Positions 1-8,860 of a DNA stretch of 64,000 bases are shown piece by piece. Below the pieces are notes generated by a model, which saw only the letters and a program-made list of their open reading frames with translations, made no database searches and was not told the origin of the DNA. The first letter of the stretch is position 1, and each line of letters begins with the position of its first letter. Origin of the DNA: Solemya velum gill symbiont (GTDB lineage Bacteria > Pseudomonadota > Gammaproteobacteria > Chromatiales > Chromatiaceae); NCBI RefSeq assembly GCF_000787395.1, contig NZ_JRAA01000002.1:620001-684000 (forward strand). Reading direction: 5' to 3'. Both the position numbers and the translations under genes were made by a program.

Positions 1-1
1 T

Positions 2-808
2 TCGACCAAGGCTTACCAGAGTGTCTGGAGTGATGAGGGATCACCCCTGCTGGCCATCTCCCGTCGCCAGGCCGACAAGCTTCAACAACAACTCGACCCT
101 GAGAAGTCGTCAACTGTGGTTGCGCTGGGTATGCGCTATGGAAATCCATCGATTGCCGATGCCCTGGATGAATTGAAAAAACAGAATGCACGACGCATCC
201 TGGTACTACCGCTCTACCCGCAGTACTCGGCGAGTACGGTTGCTTCCGTTTTTGATGCCGTAACTGACGAGTTACAGACATGGCGCTGGATTCCTGAATG
301 CCGTTTTATCAATAACTATCCCGAACACCCTGATTACATCGAGGCATTGGCAGAATCAGTAAGACAACACAGGGAGCAGCATGGGTCGGCTGACAAGCTG
401 CTGCTCTCTTTCCACGGTATTCCGCAGGAGTATGTCGACAAGGGCGACCCCTATGCTGATGAGTGCAGGCAGACTGCTGAGAAACTGGCGCAGGCGCTCA
501 ATCTGGACAACTCCGACTGGCTGCAAACCTTCCAGTCACGCGTTGGTAACAAGCCCTGGTTACAGCCCTACACGGATGCGACCATGAAATCACTCGCAGC
601 AGAGGGAGTCAAAAGCGTGCAGGTGATCTGCCCCGGCTTCTCTGTCGACTGCCTCGAAACCATCGAGGAGATTGATGATGAGAACCGCCACTACTTTCTG
701 GACAACGGCGGTGAACGTTTTGAATACATCCCGGCCCTGAATGATTCTGACGACCATATCGCCATGATGTCGTCACTGATTGCTCAGCATACAAACGGGT
801 GGGACTGA
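2..808 (+). CDS. hemH: Ferrochelatase, C-terminal 268 residues (5' end outside window)
   Basis: Ferrochelatase inserts Fe2+ into protoporphyrin IX, the last step of protoheme synthesis. The frame is open from the first bases, so the start lies upstream; the family is about 320-370 aa and roughly the last 268 are present. Family motifs are clear: LVLPLYPQYSAST in the first part, the LSFHGIP segment with the catalytic histidine, and CPGFSVDCLETIEEI near the end. The next gene begins 1 nt after the stop. Heme supply fits a window rich in cytochromes, though the co-location is only suggestive. Confidence 0.96.
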   Translation, partial: STKAYQSVWSDEGSPLLAISRRQADKLQQQLDPEKSSTVVALGMRYGNPSIADALDELKKQNARRILVLPLYPQYSASTVASVFDAVTDELQTWRWIPECRFINNYPEHPDYIEALAESVRQHREQHGSADKLLLSFHGIPQEYVDKGDPYADECRQTAEKLAQALNLDNSDWLQTFQSRVGNKPWLQPYTDATMKSLAAEGVKSVQVICPGFSVDCLETIEEIDDENRHYFLDNGGERFEYIPALNDSDDHIAMMSSLIAQHTNGWD

Positions 809-809
809 T

Positions 810-1193
810 ATGTCTGACACGCCTCATCCGACAAACATCGTCATGCACCAGGCCTCACATCGTCTCGAAATCGAATTTGATGACGGCAGCAGCTTCGAAT
901 ATCCGGCTGAATTCCTGCGCGTCTACTCTCCATCTGCGGAAGTACGCGGACACTGGGGCCAGGGCGCCAAGCTGCAGCTCGACAAACAAGATGTCAATAT
1001 TGAAAATATCCTTCCGGTTGGACAATACGCAATCAAAATAGTCTACGACGACGGTCATGACTCGGGCCTCTACGACTGGGCCTACCTGCATGACCTCGGC
1101 CGCAAGCAGGCGCTCTACTGGAACGAATATCTCGAAAAACTGCGTGAAGCCGGACATACGCGCACCCCGTCAAAACTGGAATCCGATGGCTGA
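810..1193 (+). CDS. DUF971 (gamma-butyrobetaine hydroxylase N-terminal-like) protein
   Basis: A 127-residue single-domain protein of the DUF971 family, a small fold also found at the N terminus of gamma-butyrobetaine hydroxylases. The core shows the family pattern: a two-stranded start ending in FDDGSSFEYPAEFLR, then LRVYSPSAEV, and a C-terminal YDWAYLHDLG segment in which Tyr/Trp/Leu are conserved. The ATG at 810 is chosen because it directly follows the hemH stop and gives a typical family start; an upstream in-frame start would overlap hemH. It overlaps xseA by 8 nt, suggesting translational coupling. The biochemical role of stand-alone members is unknown. Confidence 0.9.
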   Translation: MSDTPHPTNIVMHQASHRLEIEFDDGSSFEYPAEFLRVYSPSAEVRGHWGQGAKLQLDKQDVNIENILPVGQYAIKIVYDDGHDSGLYDWAYLHDLGRKQALYWNEYLEKLREAGHTRTPSKLESDG

Positions 1194-2541
1194 ACTTGAG
1201 CGCCAACGTGATATTTTCACCGTCAGCCGCCTCAATATGGAAGTGCGTTCGGCACTGGAAGGCAGTTTCCCGCTGCTATGGATTAGCGGTGAAATCAGCA
1301 ATCTTGCCATGCCACGTTCCGGCCACATCTATTTTTCACTGAAAGATTCGCAGGCACAGGTTCGCGCGGCCCTGTTCAGAAACAAACGCAACTATCTGCG
1401 ATTTGCTCCCGAAAATGGCATGCAAGTGATCGTCCGTGCCCGCGTCACCCTGTATGAACCACGCGGTGACTACCAGCTGATTATCGAACAGATGGAGATG
1501 GCCGGTGAAGGTGCGCTGCGCCAACAGGTCGAGCAGCTCAGGCAGAAACTCGATGCCGAGGGCCTGTTCGATGCTGCAGCAAAGCAGGAGATTCCACCCT
1601 TCCCAGCCAGTGTCGGCGTCATGACATCTGCTTCAGGTGCGGCTCTGCATGATGTTATCAGCGTCATGCAGAGACGCAGCCCGATGACCCGTCTTATCAT
1701 CTACCCTGTCACGGTACAGGGTGCAGAGGCAGCTGCAGAGATGACACGCATGGTGCAGCTGATCGGAAAACGTAACGAATGTAATTTACTCATCGTGACA
1801 CGCGGCGGCGGTTCGTTTGAGGACCTGATGCCATTCAACGACGAGCAGCTGGTACGAAGTATCGGGCAACTGCCAATGCCGGTCATATCAGCAGTCGGGC
1901 ACGAGGTCGATACCAGTCTGTGCGACTATGTTGCAGACCAGCGTGCTGCAACACCGTCGGCGGCAGCCGAGCTTGCCTGCCCGGACCAGCGCGCACTGCT
2001 GCAGCAACTGCAGCGCTTGCAGCAGCGTCACTCAACAGCCTTATCGCGCACCCTGATGCAACTCTCGCAAACTGTCGATTACATCAACCGACGGATTGCA
2101 GTACATCACCCGGGACGCAAACTGCAGCAGATTGAAAGCAGCCTGCATCAACAGCAGCGTCGTCTCGAACTACTCGCAAGGAGCCAACTGCAAGGTACTA
2201 ATTCACGCCTGGCAGGCCTTCGCCAGAGACTTTTACTGCAGGCGCCCGGGCGACGGCTGGTAGAGGCCAGGGAGCAACTGGAACGACAGCAGACTCTGCT
2301 GCACAAGGGCATTAACCGCCAACTCGCCTTGCTGCGACAGCGCTTTGTTTCAGCCGCTACGCCCCTGCACCTGTTGAGCCCGTTGGCCACCCTCGATCGA
2401 GGTTACGCAATTGCGTTCGATACAGAACGCCTTGCTGTGCGTGACGCAGCCACACTTTCCAAAGGTGACTGGCTCAATCTGAAATTCGCATCCGGCGAGG
2501 CCGAATGCCGCGTTGAAAAGGTCAAAACCAGAAAAAATTAA
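1186..2541 (+). CDS. xseA: Exodeoxyribonuclease VII large subunit
   Basis: Large subunit of ExoVII, the metal-independent single-strand exonuclease that works with XseB. The 451 aa match the family length. An N-terminal OB-fold (about residues 5-105, with the LWISGEISNLAMPRSGHIYF signature) is followed by the catalytic domain (IGVMTSASGAALHDV; VTRGGGSFEDLMPFNDEQLVRSI; VISAVGHEVDTSLCDYVAD) and a long C-terminal coiled coil rich in Gln and Leu. The ATG at 1186 is chosen over longer upstream frames because it starts the conserved N terminus and overlaps the preceding stop by 8 nt. xseB is not in the window. Confidence 0.97.
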   Translation: MAELERQRDIFTVSRLNMEVRSALEGSFPLLWISGEISNLAMPRSGHIYFSLKDSQAQVRAALFRNKRNYLRFAPENGMQVIVRARVTLYEPRGDYQLIIEQMEMAGEGALRQQVEQLRQKLDAEGLFDAAAKQEIPPFPASVGVMTSASGAALHDVISVMQRRSPMTRLIIYPVTVQGAEAAAEMTRMVQLIGKRNECNLLIVTRGGGSFEDLMPFNDEQLVRSIGQLPMPVISAVGHEVDTSLCDYVADQRAATPSAAAELACPDQRALLQQLQRLQQRHSTALSRTLMQLSQTVDYINRRIAVHHPGRKLQQIESSLHQQQRRLELLARSQLQGTNSRLAGLRQRLLLQAPGRRLVEAREQLERQQTLLHKGINRQLALLRQRFVSAATPLHLLSPLATLDRGYAIAFDTERLAVRDAATLSKGDWLNLKFASGEAECRVEKVKTRKN

Positions 2542-2656
2542 TCCGCAGCAATTTCCCATCAATCTTGAAAGGTAATTAAAACTGGACGAATGGGCATAAA
2601 TTCGTCACAATAATTACCAAGTGTTTTAATAGGTTTTATCTTTTGGAGTAAAAACG

Positions 2657-2956
2657 ATGAGTGTAGAAATTCCTGAGCGCGATGGCGACGGTTACCTGAG
2701 AAGTATGGCTGACTGGACACCAGAGATTGGACGTGCAATGGCAGAGGCCGATGGCTTCGAACTGGACGACGACAAATGGGACCAGATCATGAAGGCCCGT
2801 GAGTATTACGATGATGAGAACGTGGTTCCGGCCATCCGTATCTTTTCCAAGTACATCGGCGTCGACAAGAAGATCCTTTTCAAGCAGTGGACAACAGGTC
2901 CAATGAAGCCGATCACCAAGTACGGCGGCCTGCCAAAGCCGACCGGCTGCGTCTGA
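2657..2956 (+). CDS. tusE: TusE/DsrC-family sulfur-relay protein with only the C-terminal cysteine
   Basis: A 99-residue DsrC-fold protein ending in LPKPTGCV. The penultimate cysteine (CysA, residue 98) is the conserved persulfide or trisulfide-bearing residue of the family. The second cysteine that dissimilatory DsrC carries 11 residues upstream is Thr here (ITKYGGLPKPTGC), so this is the TusE-like single-cysteine type, known in E. coli to pass sulfur from TusBCD to MnmA for tRNA 2-thiouridine. TusBCD is not in the window, so an alternative sulfur-carrier role is possible. A GGAG ribosome site precedes the ATG and a strong terminator follows. Compare the complementary protein at 54752-55090. 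Confidence 0.85.
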   Translation: MSVEIPERDGDGYLRSMADWTPEIGRAMAEADGFELDDDKWDQIMKAREYYDDENVVPAIRIFSKYIGVDKKILFKQWTTGPMKPITKYGGLPKPTGCV

Positions 2957-2976
2957 TTCCGGATACAGTTTGCATG

Positions 2977-3004
2977 AAAAAGCCGGCTGCAGAGCCGGCT
3001 TTTT
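2977..3004. terminator. Bidirectional rho-independent terminator
   Basis: Perfect 12-bp stem (AAAAAGCCGGCT with AGCCGGCTTTTT) around a GCAG loop, with A- and T-runs on both sides. It lies between the convergent TusE-like gene and the YihY-family gene and can serve both strands. Confidence 0.93.
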
Positions 3005-3048
3005 TATTCGGACAGAATAATTATATTGGAAACAGGCAGATACCCGGA

Positions 3049-4278
3049 CTAATCGATTAAATCATCCAGTGATGCATCCAGTGCTTCTCGAACCCCATCG
3101 CGAGCAGTCTGGATCAATGGCGTCACCCTGGCGCCAATTTTCTCATCATGAAAGGCCTCGTCGGTTGCCGGTAATGGCAAGTTTGTTTTCTGCATCAGGT
3201 CATACAGGGTCAGCTTGCGCAGGTCCTGTTGCAAAACCCATGTCCTTCTCTCTGTACGAGTGATCAGCTTCGCCTTGTCGAGCATACCGATCAGCTTCTC
3301 CATCGAAAGCCGCCCTATACCCGTTGTTCCCGACTGCACAATTTTGTCAGGCACGACATCTCCACCCGCCTGCTGTGCACAGTGAAATATCGACAAGAGC
3401 TGGAGCAGTTGCGGCAATCCGGCCCGCACCCTGTTTTCAGCAGTCCCGTAATGGCGAAACAGCTCCAGGCTGTGGGTAAATTCCGCTCCGAGGAGAAAAA
3501 TGATCCAGGTGAGGTAGAGCCACACGAGAAAAATCGGGATCACTGCAAGCGCACCGTATATCGCCTCGTAACTCGGAAATGATGTCACGTAGACTGCAAA
3601 GGCACGTTTTGCCACCTCAAACAGCAGTGCAGCCAGCAGGCCTCCGGCCAGTGCATCCAACACGGGCACCCTGCGATTTGGAATCACCAGGTACATCAGT
3701 GTAAAGGCAAGTGCCGAGGTGGCAACCGGTGCGACTGCAATCATGTGGTCCCCTATACCAAGCGTCTGGTCTGCCTCAACCAGCAACGGCAAGGAGATCA
3801 GGTAGGAGGTTGCAGCAAAACTGGATACCACCAGGATCGGTCCTAGCGACAGCAGTGCCCAGTAGGTTAGAAACTGCATTAACGGACGGCGCTTGGCATG
3901 CGTCTCCCAGATTGCATTCAAGGCGAGGTCGATATTGCGCATCATCAGGAAAGCAACCAGTATGAGTACGACAAAACTGGTACCGGTAAGCCGGGCTGCG
4001 TTACTGACAAAACGGTTCAGATACATCTGAACCTGCTCACCTGATGCGGGAACAAAATTATTAAAAACAAAGTCCTGCACGACTTCACTCATACGTTCTG
4101 CAACCGGAAATGCTGACAGGACGGCAAGCACCACGGTCATCAGTGGTACCAGTGATAGCAGGGTTGTATAGGTGAGTGTTGCGGCTCTTTCGATGCCGCG
4201 ATGCTCACAGAAACCTGTGCGCAGCAGGTGTAGAAACTGTAACAGGCCAGCTCCAAATTTGCCTGCGTTCATGGTCAT
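3049..4278 (-). CDS. YihY/BrkB (UPF0761) family inner-membrane protein
   Basis: A 409-residue polytopic membrane protein of the YihY family, once described as tRNA-processing RNase BN although that activity belongs to another gene. About six hydrophobic segments fill residues 35-280; the family motif RAATLTYTTLLSLVPLMTVVLAV comes early (split here as RAATLTYTTLLSLVPL), followed by IWLYLTW-type sequence near the end of the membrane part. The soluble C-terminal ~130 residues include a winged-helix-like stretch. The start (ATG at 4278, or the ATG 6 nt later) sits 7 nt after the fnr stop with a GGA ribosome site, so it is probably cotranscribed with fnr. No substrate can be assigned. Confidence 0.85.
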   Translation of the reverse strand: MTMNAGKFGAGLLQFLHLLRTGFCEHRGIERAATLTYTTLLSLVPLMTVVLAVLSAFPVAERMSEVVQDFVFNNFVPASGEQVQMYLNRFVSNAARLTGTSFVVLILVAFLMMRNIDLALNAIWETHAKRRPLMQFLTYWALLSLGPILVVSSFAATSYLISLPLLVEADQTLGIGDHMIAVAPVATSALAFTLMYLVIPNRRVPVLDALAGGLLAALLFEVAKRAFAVYVTSFPSYEAIYGALAVIPIFLVWLYLTWIIFLLGAEFTHSLELFRHYGTAENRVRAGLPQLLQLLSIFHCAQQAGGDVVPDKIVQSGTTGIGRLSMEKLIGMLDKAKLITRTERRTWVLQQDLRKLTLYDLMQKTNLPLPATDEAFHDEKIGARVTPLIQTARDGVREALDASLDDLID

Positions 4279-4285
4279 TATCCGT

Positions 4286-5071
4286 TCAGGGGAATCCCGT
4301 TGTTGAGCTCGTAAGGGTATTGCCCCCAAGGTCGGCCAGGGCTTCGATATTGAGCAATTTAACCTGCTTCCTGTTGACCTCCAGCAATCCCTGTTCCTGG
4401 AAACGGGAAAATGTCCGGCTCACAGTTTCGACCGCGTGACCAAGAAAACTGGCTATTTCTGTTCGTGACATGCTGAGGTTGAATTCCAGCGCCGACAAGC
4501 TGCGCGATTTGTAGCGCGACGAGAGTGACAACAGGAAAGAGGCAAGGCGCTCTTCGGCCGAGTGGCTGGCAAGGATGGCAACCATTTCGCAGTCGTTGTG
4601 AACCTCCTTGCTGAGGAGACACATGAGCTGGTGTTGCAGGCTTGGTATTTCTGACGTCAGGCTCTGTAACTGGCTGAAAGGAACCTCACACGCAGAGGTG
4701 GTTTCCAGCACAGCTACACTACATGAGTAGACGCGATTGTGTATGGCATCGAGACCGATCAGCTCACCCGGAAGGTAGAAACCGACGATGCACTCTTCAC
4801 CGTGCTTATTAATATAGTAGGATTTCACCGAACCTGACGTGATGACATAAATGCCCTTGAACTTGTCACCCTGCCTGAAAAGATGGTCACCTTTGTGGTA
4901 TGGCGTGTTGCGATGAACAATCGAATCAAGCTTTTCTGTCTCTGCTTCCGACATGCCAACTGGCAGACAAAGTGGTGTCAATCCACAGCTCTGACACCGA
5001 AGTTGATCTTTCAGTGTAGTGCTAAGCTGTGATTCCCTGCTTTTTATTTTGCCTTGCTTTATATCAGCCAT
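4286..5071 (-). CDS. fnr: FNR/ANR-family oxygen-sensing transcription regulator
   Basis: A 261-residue Crp/Fnr protein. Cys26, Cys29 and Cys35 (CX2CX5C) plus Cys128 (SACEVPF) match the four ligands of the E. coli FNR oxygen-labile [4Fe-4S] cluster. A cyclic-nucleotide-binding-like beta-roll covers residues 45-160 and a dimer helix follows. The C-terminal helix-turn-helix carries VETVSRTFSRF with the Glu-x-x-Ser-Arg that reads TTGAT-N4-ATCAA. It is divergent from ccoN, with an FNR box between them, so it may control the oxidase operon and perhaps itself. Further FNR-like boxes appear elsewhere in the window. Confidence 0.96.
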   Translation of the reverse strand: MADIKQGKIKSRESQLSTTLKDQLRCQSCGLTPLCLPVGMSEAETEKLDSIVHRNTPYHKGDHLFRQGDKFKGIYVITSGSVKSYYINKHGEECIVGFYLPGELIGLDAIHNRVYSCSVAVLETTSACEVPFSQLQSLTSEIPSLQHQLMCLLSKEVHNDCEMVAILASHSAEERLASFLLSLSSRYKSRSLSALEFNLSMSRTEIASFLGHAVETVSRTFSRFQEQGLLEVNRKQVKLLNIEALADLGGNTLTSSTTGFP

Positions 5072-5176
5072 GAATCACCCAGGTTGTATATACAAATTCT
5101 AACTCTAGACCCCGGTTCAGCTATTAGGAAAAAGTTCCCGGAGCATCACAATTCTAATGAAAGAATCGCACCTTAT

Positions 5177-5190
5177 TTGACTTAGGTCAA
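5177..5190. promoter_or_regulatory. FNR/ANR box between fnr and ccoN
   Basis: TTGACTTAGGTCAA is a perfect 5-4-5 palindrome matching the FNR consensus TTGAT-N4-ATCAA except for a symmetric T-to-C/A-to-G change. It lies 96 nt before ccoN and 106 nt before the divergent fnr start. Promoters of ccoN under FNR control are well known; the exact transcription start was not determined here. Confidence 0.85.
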
Positions 5191-5285
5191 TAAGTATTCC
5201 GGTATATTCCATCAAAATTGCTCGCGAACTCTTAAATAATTAATTAAGAGTCTCGTTTCCAAATTTTTCCAGGGGAAATTGTGTT

Positions 5286-6716
5286 ATGACTGAAACAACG
5301 TACAACTATAAAGTGGTGCGGCAATTTGCCATCATGACCGTCGTGTGGGGTATCGTCGGTATGTTGGTAGGTGTCATTATCGCTGCACAGCTGGCCTTTC
5401 CGACGATGACTGAGATGCTTCCTGAAGTGTTTCAGCAATACCTGCAATATGGTCGACTGCGCCCGCTTCATACTAATGCTGTTATCTTTGCCTTTGGCGG
5501 ATCAGCTCTCTTTGCCACCTCTTACTACATAGTGCAACGCACCTGTCAGACACGATTGTTTGCCAGTGGCCTGGCCGGTTTCACCTTCTGGGGCTGGAAC
5601 CTGATCATCGTACTGGCGGCTGTTTCACTTCCCCTGGGTTTCACCAGTGGTAAGGAATATGCTGAACTCGAATGGCCAATCGATCTGCTGATCGCGGTTG
5701 TCTGGGTCTCTTATGCCCTGGTCTTCTTCGGCACTATCCTGAAGCGTAAGGTCAAGCACATCTACGTGGCTAACTGGTTCTTCGGCGCATTCATCCTGAC
5801 CATTGCAATTCTGCACATCGTCAACAGCGCTGCGATTCCTGTTACCCTGACGAAATCCTATAGCTTCTACCCCGGAGCTATCGATGCCATGATTCAATGG
5901 TGGTATGGTCACAACGCGGTAGGCTTCTTCCTGACTGCAGCTTTCCTCGGCATGATGTACTATTTCGTACCGAAGCAGGCTGGCCGTCCGGTCTTCTCGT
6001 ACCGCCTCTCCGTTGTGCACTTCTGGGCACTGGTTTCTATCTACATGTGGGCCGGTCCTCATCACCTGCACTACACAGCACTGCCTGACTGGACCCAGTC
6101 TGTCGGCATGGTCTTCTCGCTGATTCTGCTCGCACCTTCCTGGGGCGGCATGATCAACGGAATCATGACCCTGTCAGGCGCATGGCACAAGCTGCGCACT
6201 GATCCGGTTCTCAAGTTCCTGATCGTTTCACTCTCCTTCTACGGTATGTCCACCTTCGAAGGTCCGATGATGTCTATCAAGACCGTCAACGCACTCTCCC
6301 ACTACACTGACTGGACTGTTGGACACGTTCACTCTGGTGCACTCGGCTGGGTTGCAATGGTCGCCATTGGTTCACTCTACGGCCTGATTCCGAAGCTCTT
6401 CGGTCGTGAAGGCATGTTCTCGACCGCGCTGGTTGAGCTGCACTTCTGGATCGCTACCATCGGTGTCGTTCTCTATATCGCTGCGATGTGGATTGCCGGA
6501 GTTATGCAGGGCCTGATGTGGCGCGCTGTTAACTCTGACGGTACCCTCACCTACTCTTTCATCGAGTCAGTCGAGCGTACCTATCCTTTCTACAACGTTC
6601 GTCTGCTTGGTGGCACCATGTTCCTGTTCGGCATGCTTCTGATGGCATACAACGTCTGGAAAACAGTAGCCAACGCTCAACCCGCTCAGGATGTTATTCC
6701 TGAAGCTGCGCACTAA
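5286..6716 (+). CDS. ccoN: cbb3-type cytochrome c oxidase subunit I
   Basis: Catalytic heme-copper subunit of the high-affinity cbb3 oxidase, reducing O2 to water and pumping protons. The 476 residues form about 12 transmembrane helices. Heme and copper ligands are in family context: [12 protein letters not shown] (low-spin heme b), [10 protein letters not shown] (CuB region), [11 protein letters not shown] and the [10 protein letters not shown] pair near the end. An FNR box lies upstream and an AGGGGAAA ribosome site precedes the ATG. ccoO follows after 18 nt with AAGGAGGA in the gap, indicating one operon. Confidence 0.98.
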   Translation: MTETTYNYKVVRQFAIMTVVWGIVGMLVGVIIAAQLAFPTMTEMLPEVFQQYLQYGRLRPLHTNAVIFAFGGSALFATSYYIVQRTCQTRLFASGLAGFTFWGWNLIIVLAAVSLPLGFTSGKEYAELEWPIDLLIAVVWVSYALVFFGTILKRKVKHIYVANWFFGAFILTIAILHIVNSAAIPVTLTKSYSFYPGAIDAMIQWWYGHNAVGFFLTAAFLGMMYYFVPKQAGRPVFSYRLSVVHFWALVSIYMWAGPHHLHYTALPDWTQSVGMVFSLILLAPSWGGMINGIMTLSGAWHKLRTDPVLKFLIVSLSFYGMSTFEGPMMSIKTVNALSHYTDWTVGHVHSGALGWVAMVAIGSLYGLIPKLFGREGMFSTALVELHFWIATIGVVLYIAAMWIAGVMQGLMWRAVNSDGTLTYSFIESVERTYPFYNVRLLGGTMFLFGMLLMAYNVWKTVANAQPAQDVIPEAAH

Positions 6717-6734
6717 CAGAAGGAGGATATATCA

Positions 6735-7358
6735 ATGTCTCATGAACGCGTAGAAACTAATATCGGGTTGATGGCTATCCTGATCGTCCTGGTGATCAGT
6801 GTTGGCGGTCTGGTGGAAATCGTTCCACTCTTCTTCCTGAAAGATACAACCACGCCTGTTGAGGGTGTAACCAAGTACAGCGCACTGCGTCTCGAAGGTC
6901 GCGATGTCTATATCCGTGAAGGCTGCTACAACTGCCATTCACAGATGATTCGTCCTTTCCGTGCAGAGACCGAGCGCTACGGTCACTACTCTGTCGCCGG
7001 TGAGTCTGTCTATGACCACCCGTTCCAGTGGGGTTCAAAGCGTACCGGTCCTGATCTGGCACGTGTTGGCGAGCGCTACAGTGACGACTGGCACGCGGCG
7101 CACCTCAACAACCCGCGTGACGTTGTACCAGAGTCCAACATGCCTTCTTTCCCATGGCTGTTCAGCAACACGCTTGACGGTGCAAATACCGCCAAGAAGA
7201 TGGCTGCTCTGAACATCGCTGTTGGCGCTACCTGCCCAACATGTGACCTCTATTCTGATGCTGATATGGATGCGGCACAGGGCGAGGTTGCCGGAAAAAC
7301 AGAAGCCGATGCACTAATTGCCTACCTTCAAGGTCTGGGCACTGCGATCAAGAGGTGA
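6735..7358 (+). CDS. ccoO: cbb3-type cytochrome c oxidase subunit II (monoheme)
   Basis: Membrane-anchored monoheme cytochrome c subunit passing electrons from CcoP to CcoN. One N-terminal anchor helix (about residues 12-36) is followed by the heme site [13 protein letters not shown] and the sixth-ligand region [11 protein letters not shown]. Length (207) is normal. An unusual CPTCDLY stretch near residue 165 adds two non-heme cysteines where the family usually has a short variable linker. The C terminus [15 protein letters not shown] is typical. A strong AAGGAGGA ribosome site precedes the ATG. Confidence 0.97.
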   Translation: MSHERVETNIGLMAILIVLVISVGGLVEIVPLFFLKDTTTPVEGVTKYSALRLEGRDVYIREGCYNCHSQMIRPFRAETERYGHYSVAGESVYDHPFQWGSKRTGPDLARVGERYSDDWHAAHLNNPRDVVPESNMPSFPWLFSNTLDGANTAKKMAALNIAVGATCPTCDLYSDADMDAAQGEVAGKTEADALIAYLQGLGTAIKR

Positions 7359-7363
7359 TCATC

Positions 7364-7540
7364 ATGGATATTAATGATTTTCGCTCTTGGCACACGGTGA
7401 TAATGCTGGCTATTTTTATCGGAATTATCGTATGGGCATACAGCAAAAAACGCACCCATGCATTCGATGAAGCGGCTCACCTGCCCTTTGAAGATGACGC
7501 AACACACAAGGCAACCCTGAAAAAGGAGGATATCCAATGA
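7364..7540 (+). CDS. ccoQ: cbb3 oxidase subunit CcoQ
   Basis: Small (58 aa) single-pass subunit that stabilises the CcoNOP complex. One hydrophobic helix (about residues 8-26, TVIMLAIFIGIIVWAYS) is followed by a charged tail containing the family-typical FDEAAHLPFEDD. The ATG at 7364 is preferred to the GTG at 7355 because GAGGTGA, overlapping the ccoO stop, lies at good distance before it. It overlaps ccoP by 4 nt (ATGA), indicating translational coupling. Confidence 0.93.
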   Translation: MDINDFRSWHTVIMLAIFIGIIVWAYSKKRTHAFDEAAHLPFEDDATHKATLKKEDIQ

Positions 7541-8439
7541 GCAGTTTCTGGAGCAACTGGATCATCATACTCACAGTAGGCAACATTCTTGCCTGTATCT
7601 GGCTCATCTGGTGGACCATGCGCAAGCGTGCAGGCGAAGCCGAAAGCGGTGATGTCACAGGTCACACCTGGGACGAGGATCTGCAGGAGTACAATAACCC
7701 GCTGCCCCGCTGGTGGCTGTGGATGTTCTGGATCACCATCATCTTTGCTGCTGGATACCTCGCATACTTCCCTGGCCTGGGTCTCTTCCAGGGTGCAGGC
7801 AACTGGAGCTCAACCGGTCAGTATGAAGGCGAAATGCAACAGGCGGCCGAGAAATACGATCCGATCTTCAAGAAGTACGCGGCGATCGGTATCGCAGACC
7901 TGGCAAGCAAGCCGGAGAATGAAGAGGCGCTGGCCATGGGCAAGCGCATGTACCTCTCCTACTGCTCGCAGTGCCACGGTTCAACGGCAACCGGTGCAAC
8001 CGGCTATCCTAACCTGGCAGACAACGATTGGCTGTGGGGTGGTTCTCCTGAAAAGATCAAGGAGACAATCATGAATGGCCGTACTGGTGTCATGATTCCT
8101 CATAAGGGTCGTGTAGAAGGTGAACAACTGGATCAGCTGACTGACTATGTCTTCAGCCTCAGTGGTCGCGAAGGTATCGATGCAGCCTCTGCTGAAGCAG
8201 GCAAGGCACAATTCCTGACACTTGGCTGTATTGCCTGTCACGGTATGGACGGCACAGGTAACCAGGCACTGGGCGCACCTAACCTTACCGACGAAATCTG
8301 GCTTTACGGAGCCAGTGCGGGAGTTGTCAAGAAGACCATTCTGGAAGGTCGTCAAGGCGTCATGCCGGCACACAAGGAGTTTCTTGGCAATGACAAGTCA
8401 CACCTGATTGCTGCTTACATCTATAGCCTTTCAAACTAA
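7537..8439 (+). CDS. ccoP: cbb3-type cytochrome c oxidase subunit III (diheme)
   Basis: Diheme cytochrome c subunit that accepts electrons from soluble cytochromes c. Two N-terminal hydrophobic helices (about residues 5-28 and 60-80) flank a WDEDLQEYNNPLPRWW segment typical of CcoP. Heme motifs CSQCH (about residue 145) and CIACH (about residue 230) follow, with methionine ligands in GVMIPHKG and GVMPAHKE. The 300-aa length is normal. Translation is coupled to ccoQ by the ATGA overlap, with AAGGAGGA upstream. A strong terminator follows. Confidence 0.97.
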   Translation: MSSFWSNWIIILTVGNILACIWLIWWTMRKRAGEAESGDVTGHTWDEDLQEYNNPLPRWWLWMFWITIIFAAGYLAYFPGLGLFQGAGNWSSTGQYEGEMQQAAEKYDPIFKKYAAIGIADLASKPENEEALAMGKRMYLSYCSQCHGSTATGATGYPNLADNDWLWGGSPEKIKETIMNGRTGVMIPHKGRVEGEQLDQLTDYVFSLSGREGIDAASAEAGKAQFLTLGCIACHGMDGTGNQALGAPNLTDEIWLYGASAGVVKKTILEGRQGVMPAHKEFLGNDKSHLIAAYIYSLSN

Positions 8440-8453
8440 GTAATATGGACCTC

Positions 8454-8483
8454 GCCGGGCTGTTTCAGCCCGGCTTTTTTTTT
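8454..8483 (+). terminator. Rho-independent terminator after ccoP
   Basis: Eight-bp stem GCCGGGCT/AGCCCGGC with a 5-nt loop and nine T residues. It separates ccoNOQP from the small membrane gene and ccoG. Confidence 0.94.
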
Positions 8484-8511
8484 GCCTTGTAATAATGCTA
8501 GACTTCGATCT

Positions 8512-8811
8512 ATGAACGAACAACAACAGCAAGAAACCTCCGGGCAGAGCCTGCCACTCGTGCAACAGATCACATCTGTCCTGTGGCCATCCTTTATCAT
8601 CGCCTCACTGGCTACGGCACTCTTTTTCGTCATCTTCGACCCCAGTGATCTTGCCATGATCTCGGGTATTGAGGTCACACGTACCGGTGGATATACAATA
8701 GGCTTCTTCTTTTTCTGGCTCATCACCTCGATCAGCTGCGCCCTCACCTGCTATTTCAGAAAGCCCTGCCCGCCGAGAATTATCAATGACGGACAGGCTC
8801 CAGATCAGTAA
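8512..8811 (+). CDS. Small two-helix membrane protein in the cbb3 locus
   Basis: A 99-residue protein with a Gln-rich N terminus, two hydrophobic helices (about residues 25-46 and 60-82, the second containing IGFFFFWLITSISCALTCYF) and a short basic tail. I do not recognise a named family. It sits between ccoP and ccoG, overlaps the longest possible ccoG frame and probably shares its transcript. Position suggests an accessory role in oxidase assembly, but that is inference only. No convincing ribosome site precedes the ATG; TTGTAATAATGCTAGA just upstream could supply an extended -10. Confidence 0.72.
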   Translation: MNEQQQQETSGQSLPLVQQITSVLWPSFIIASLATALFFVIFDPSDLAMISGIEVTRTGGYTIGFFFFWLITSISCALTCYFRKPCPPRIINDGQAPDQ

Positions 8812-8860
8812 AATAGGCCGATTCTCACAACCCGTAGTTGAACACAACTCAACTGGTGCC

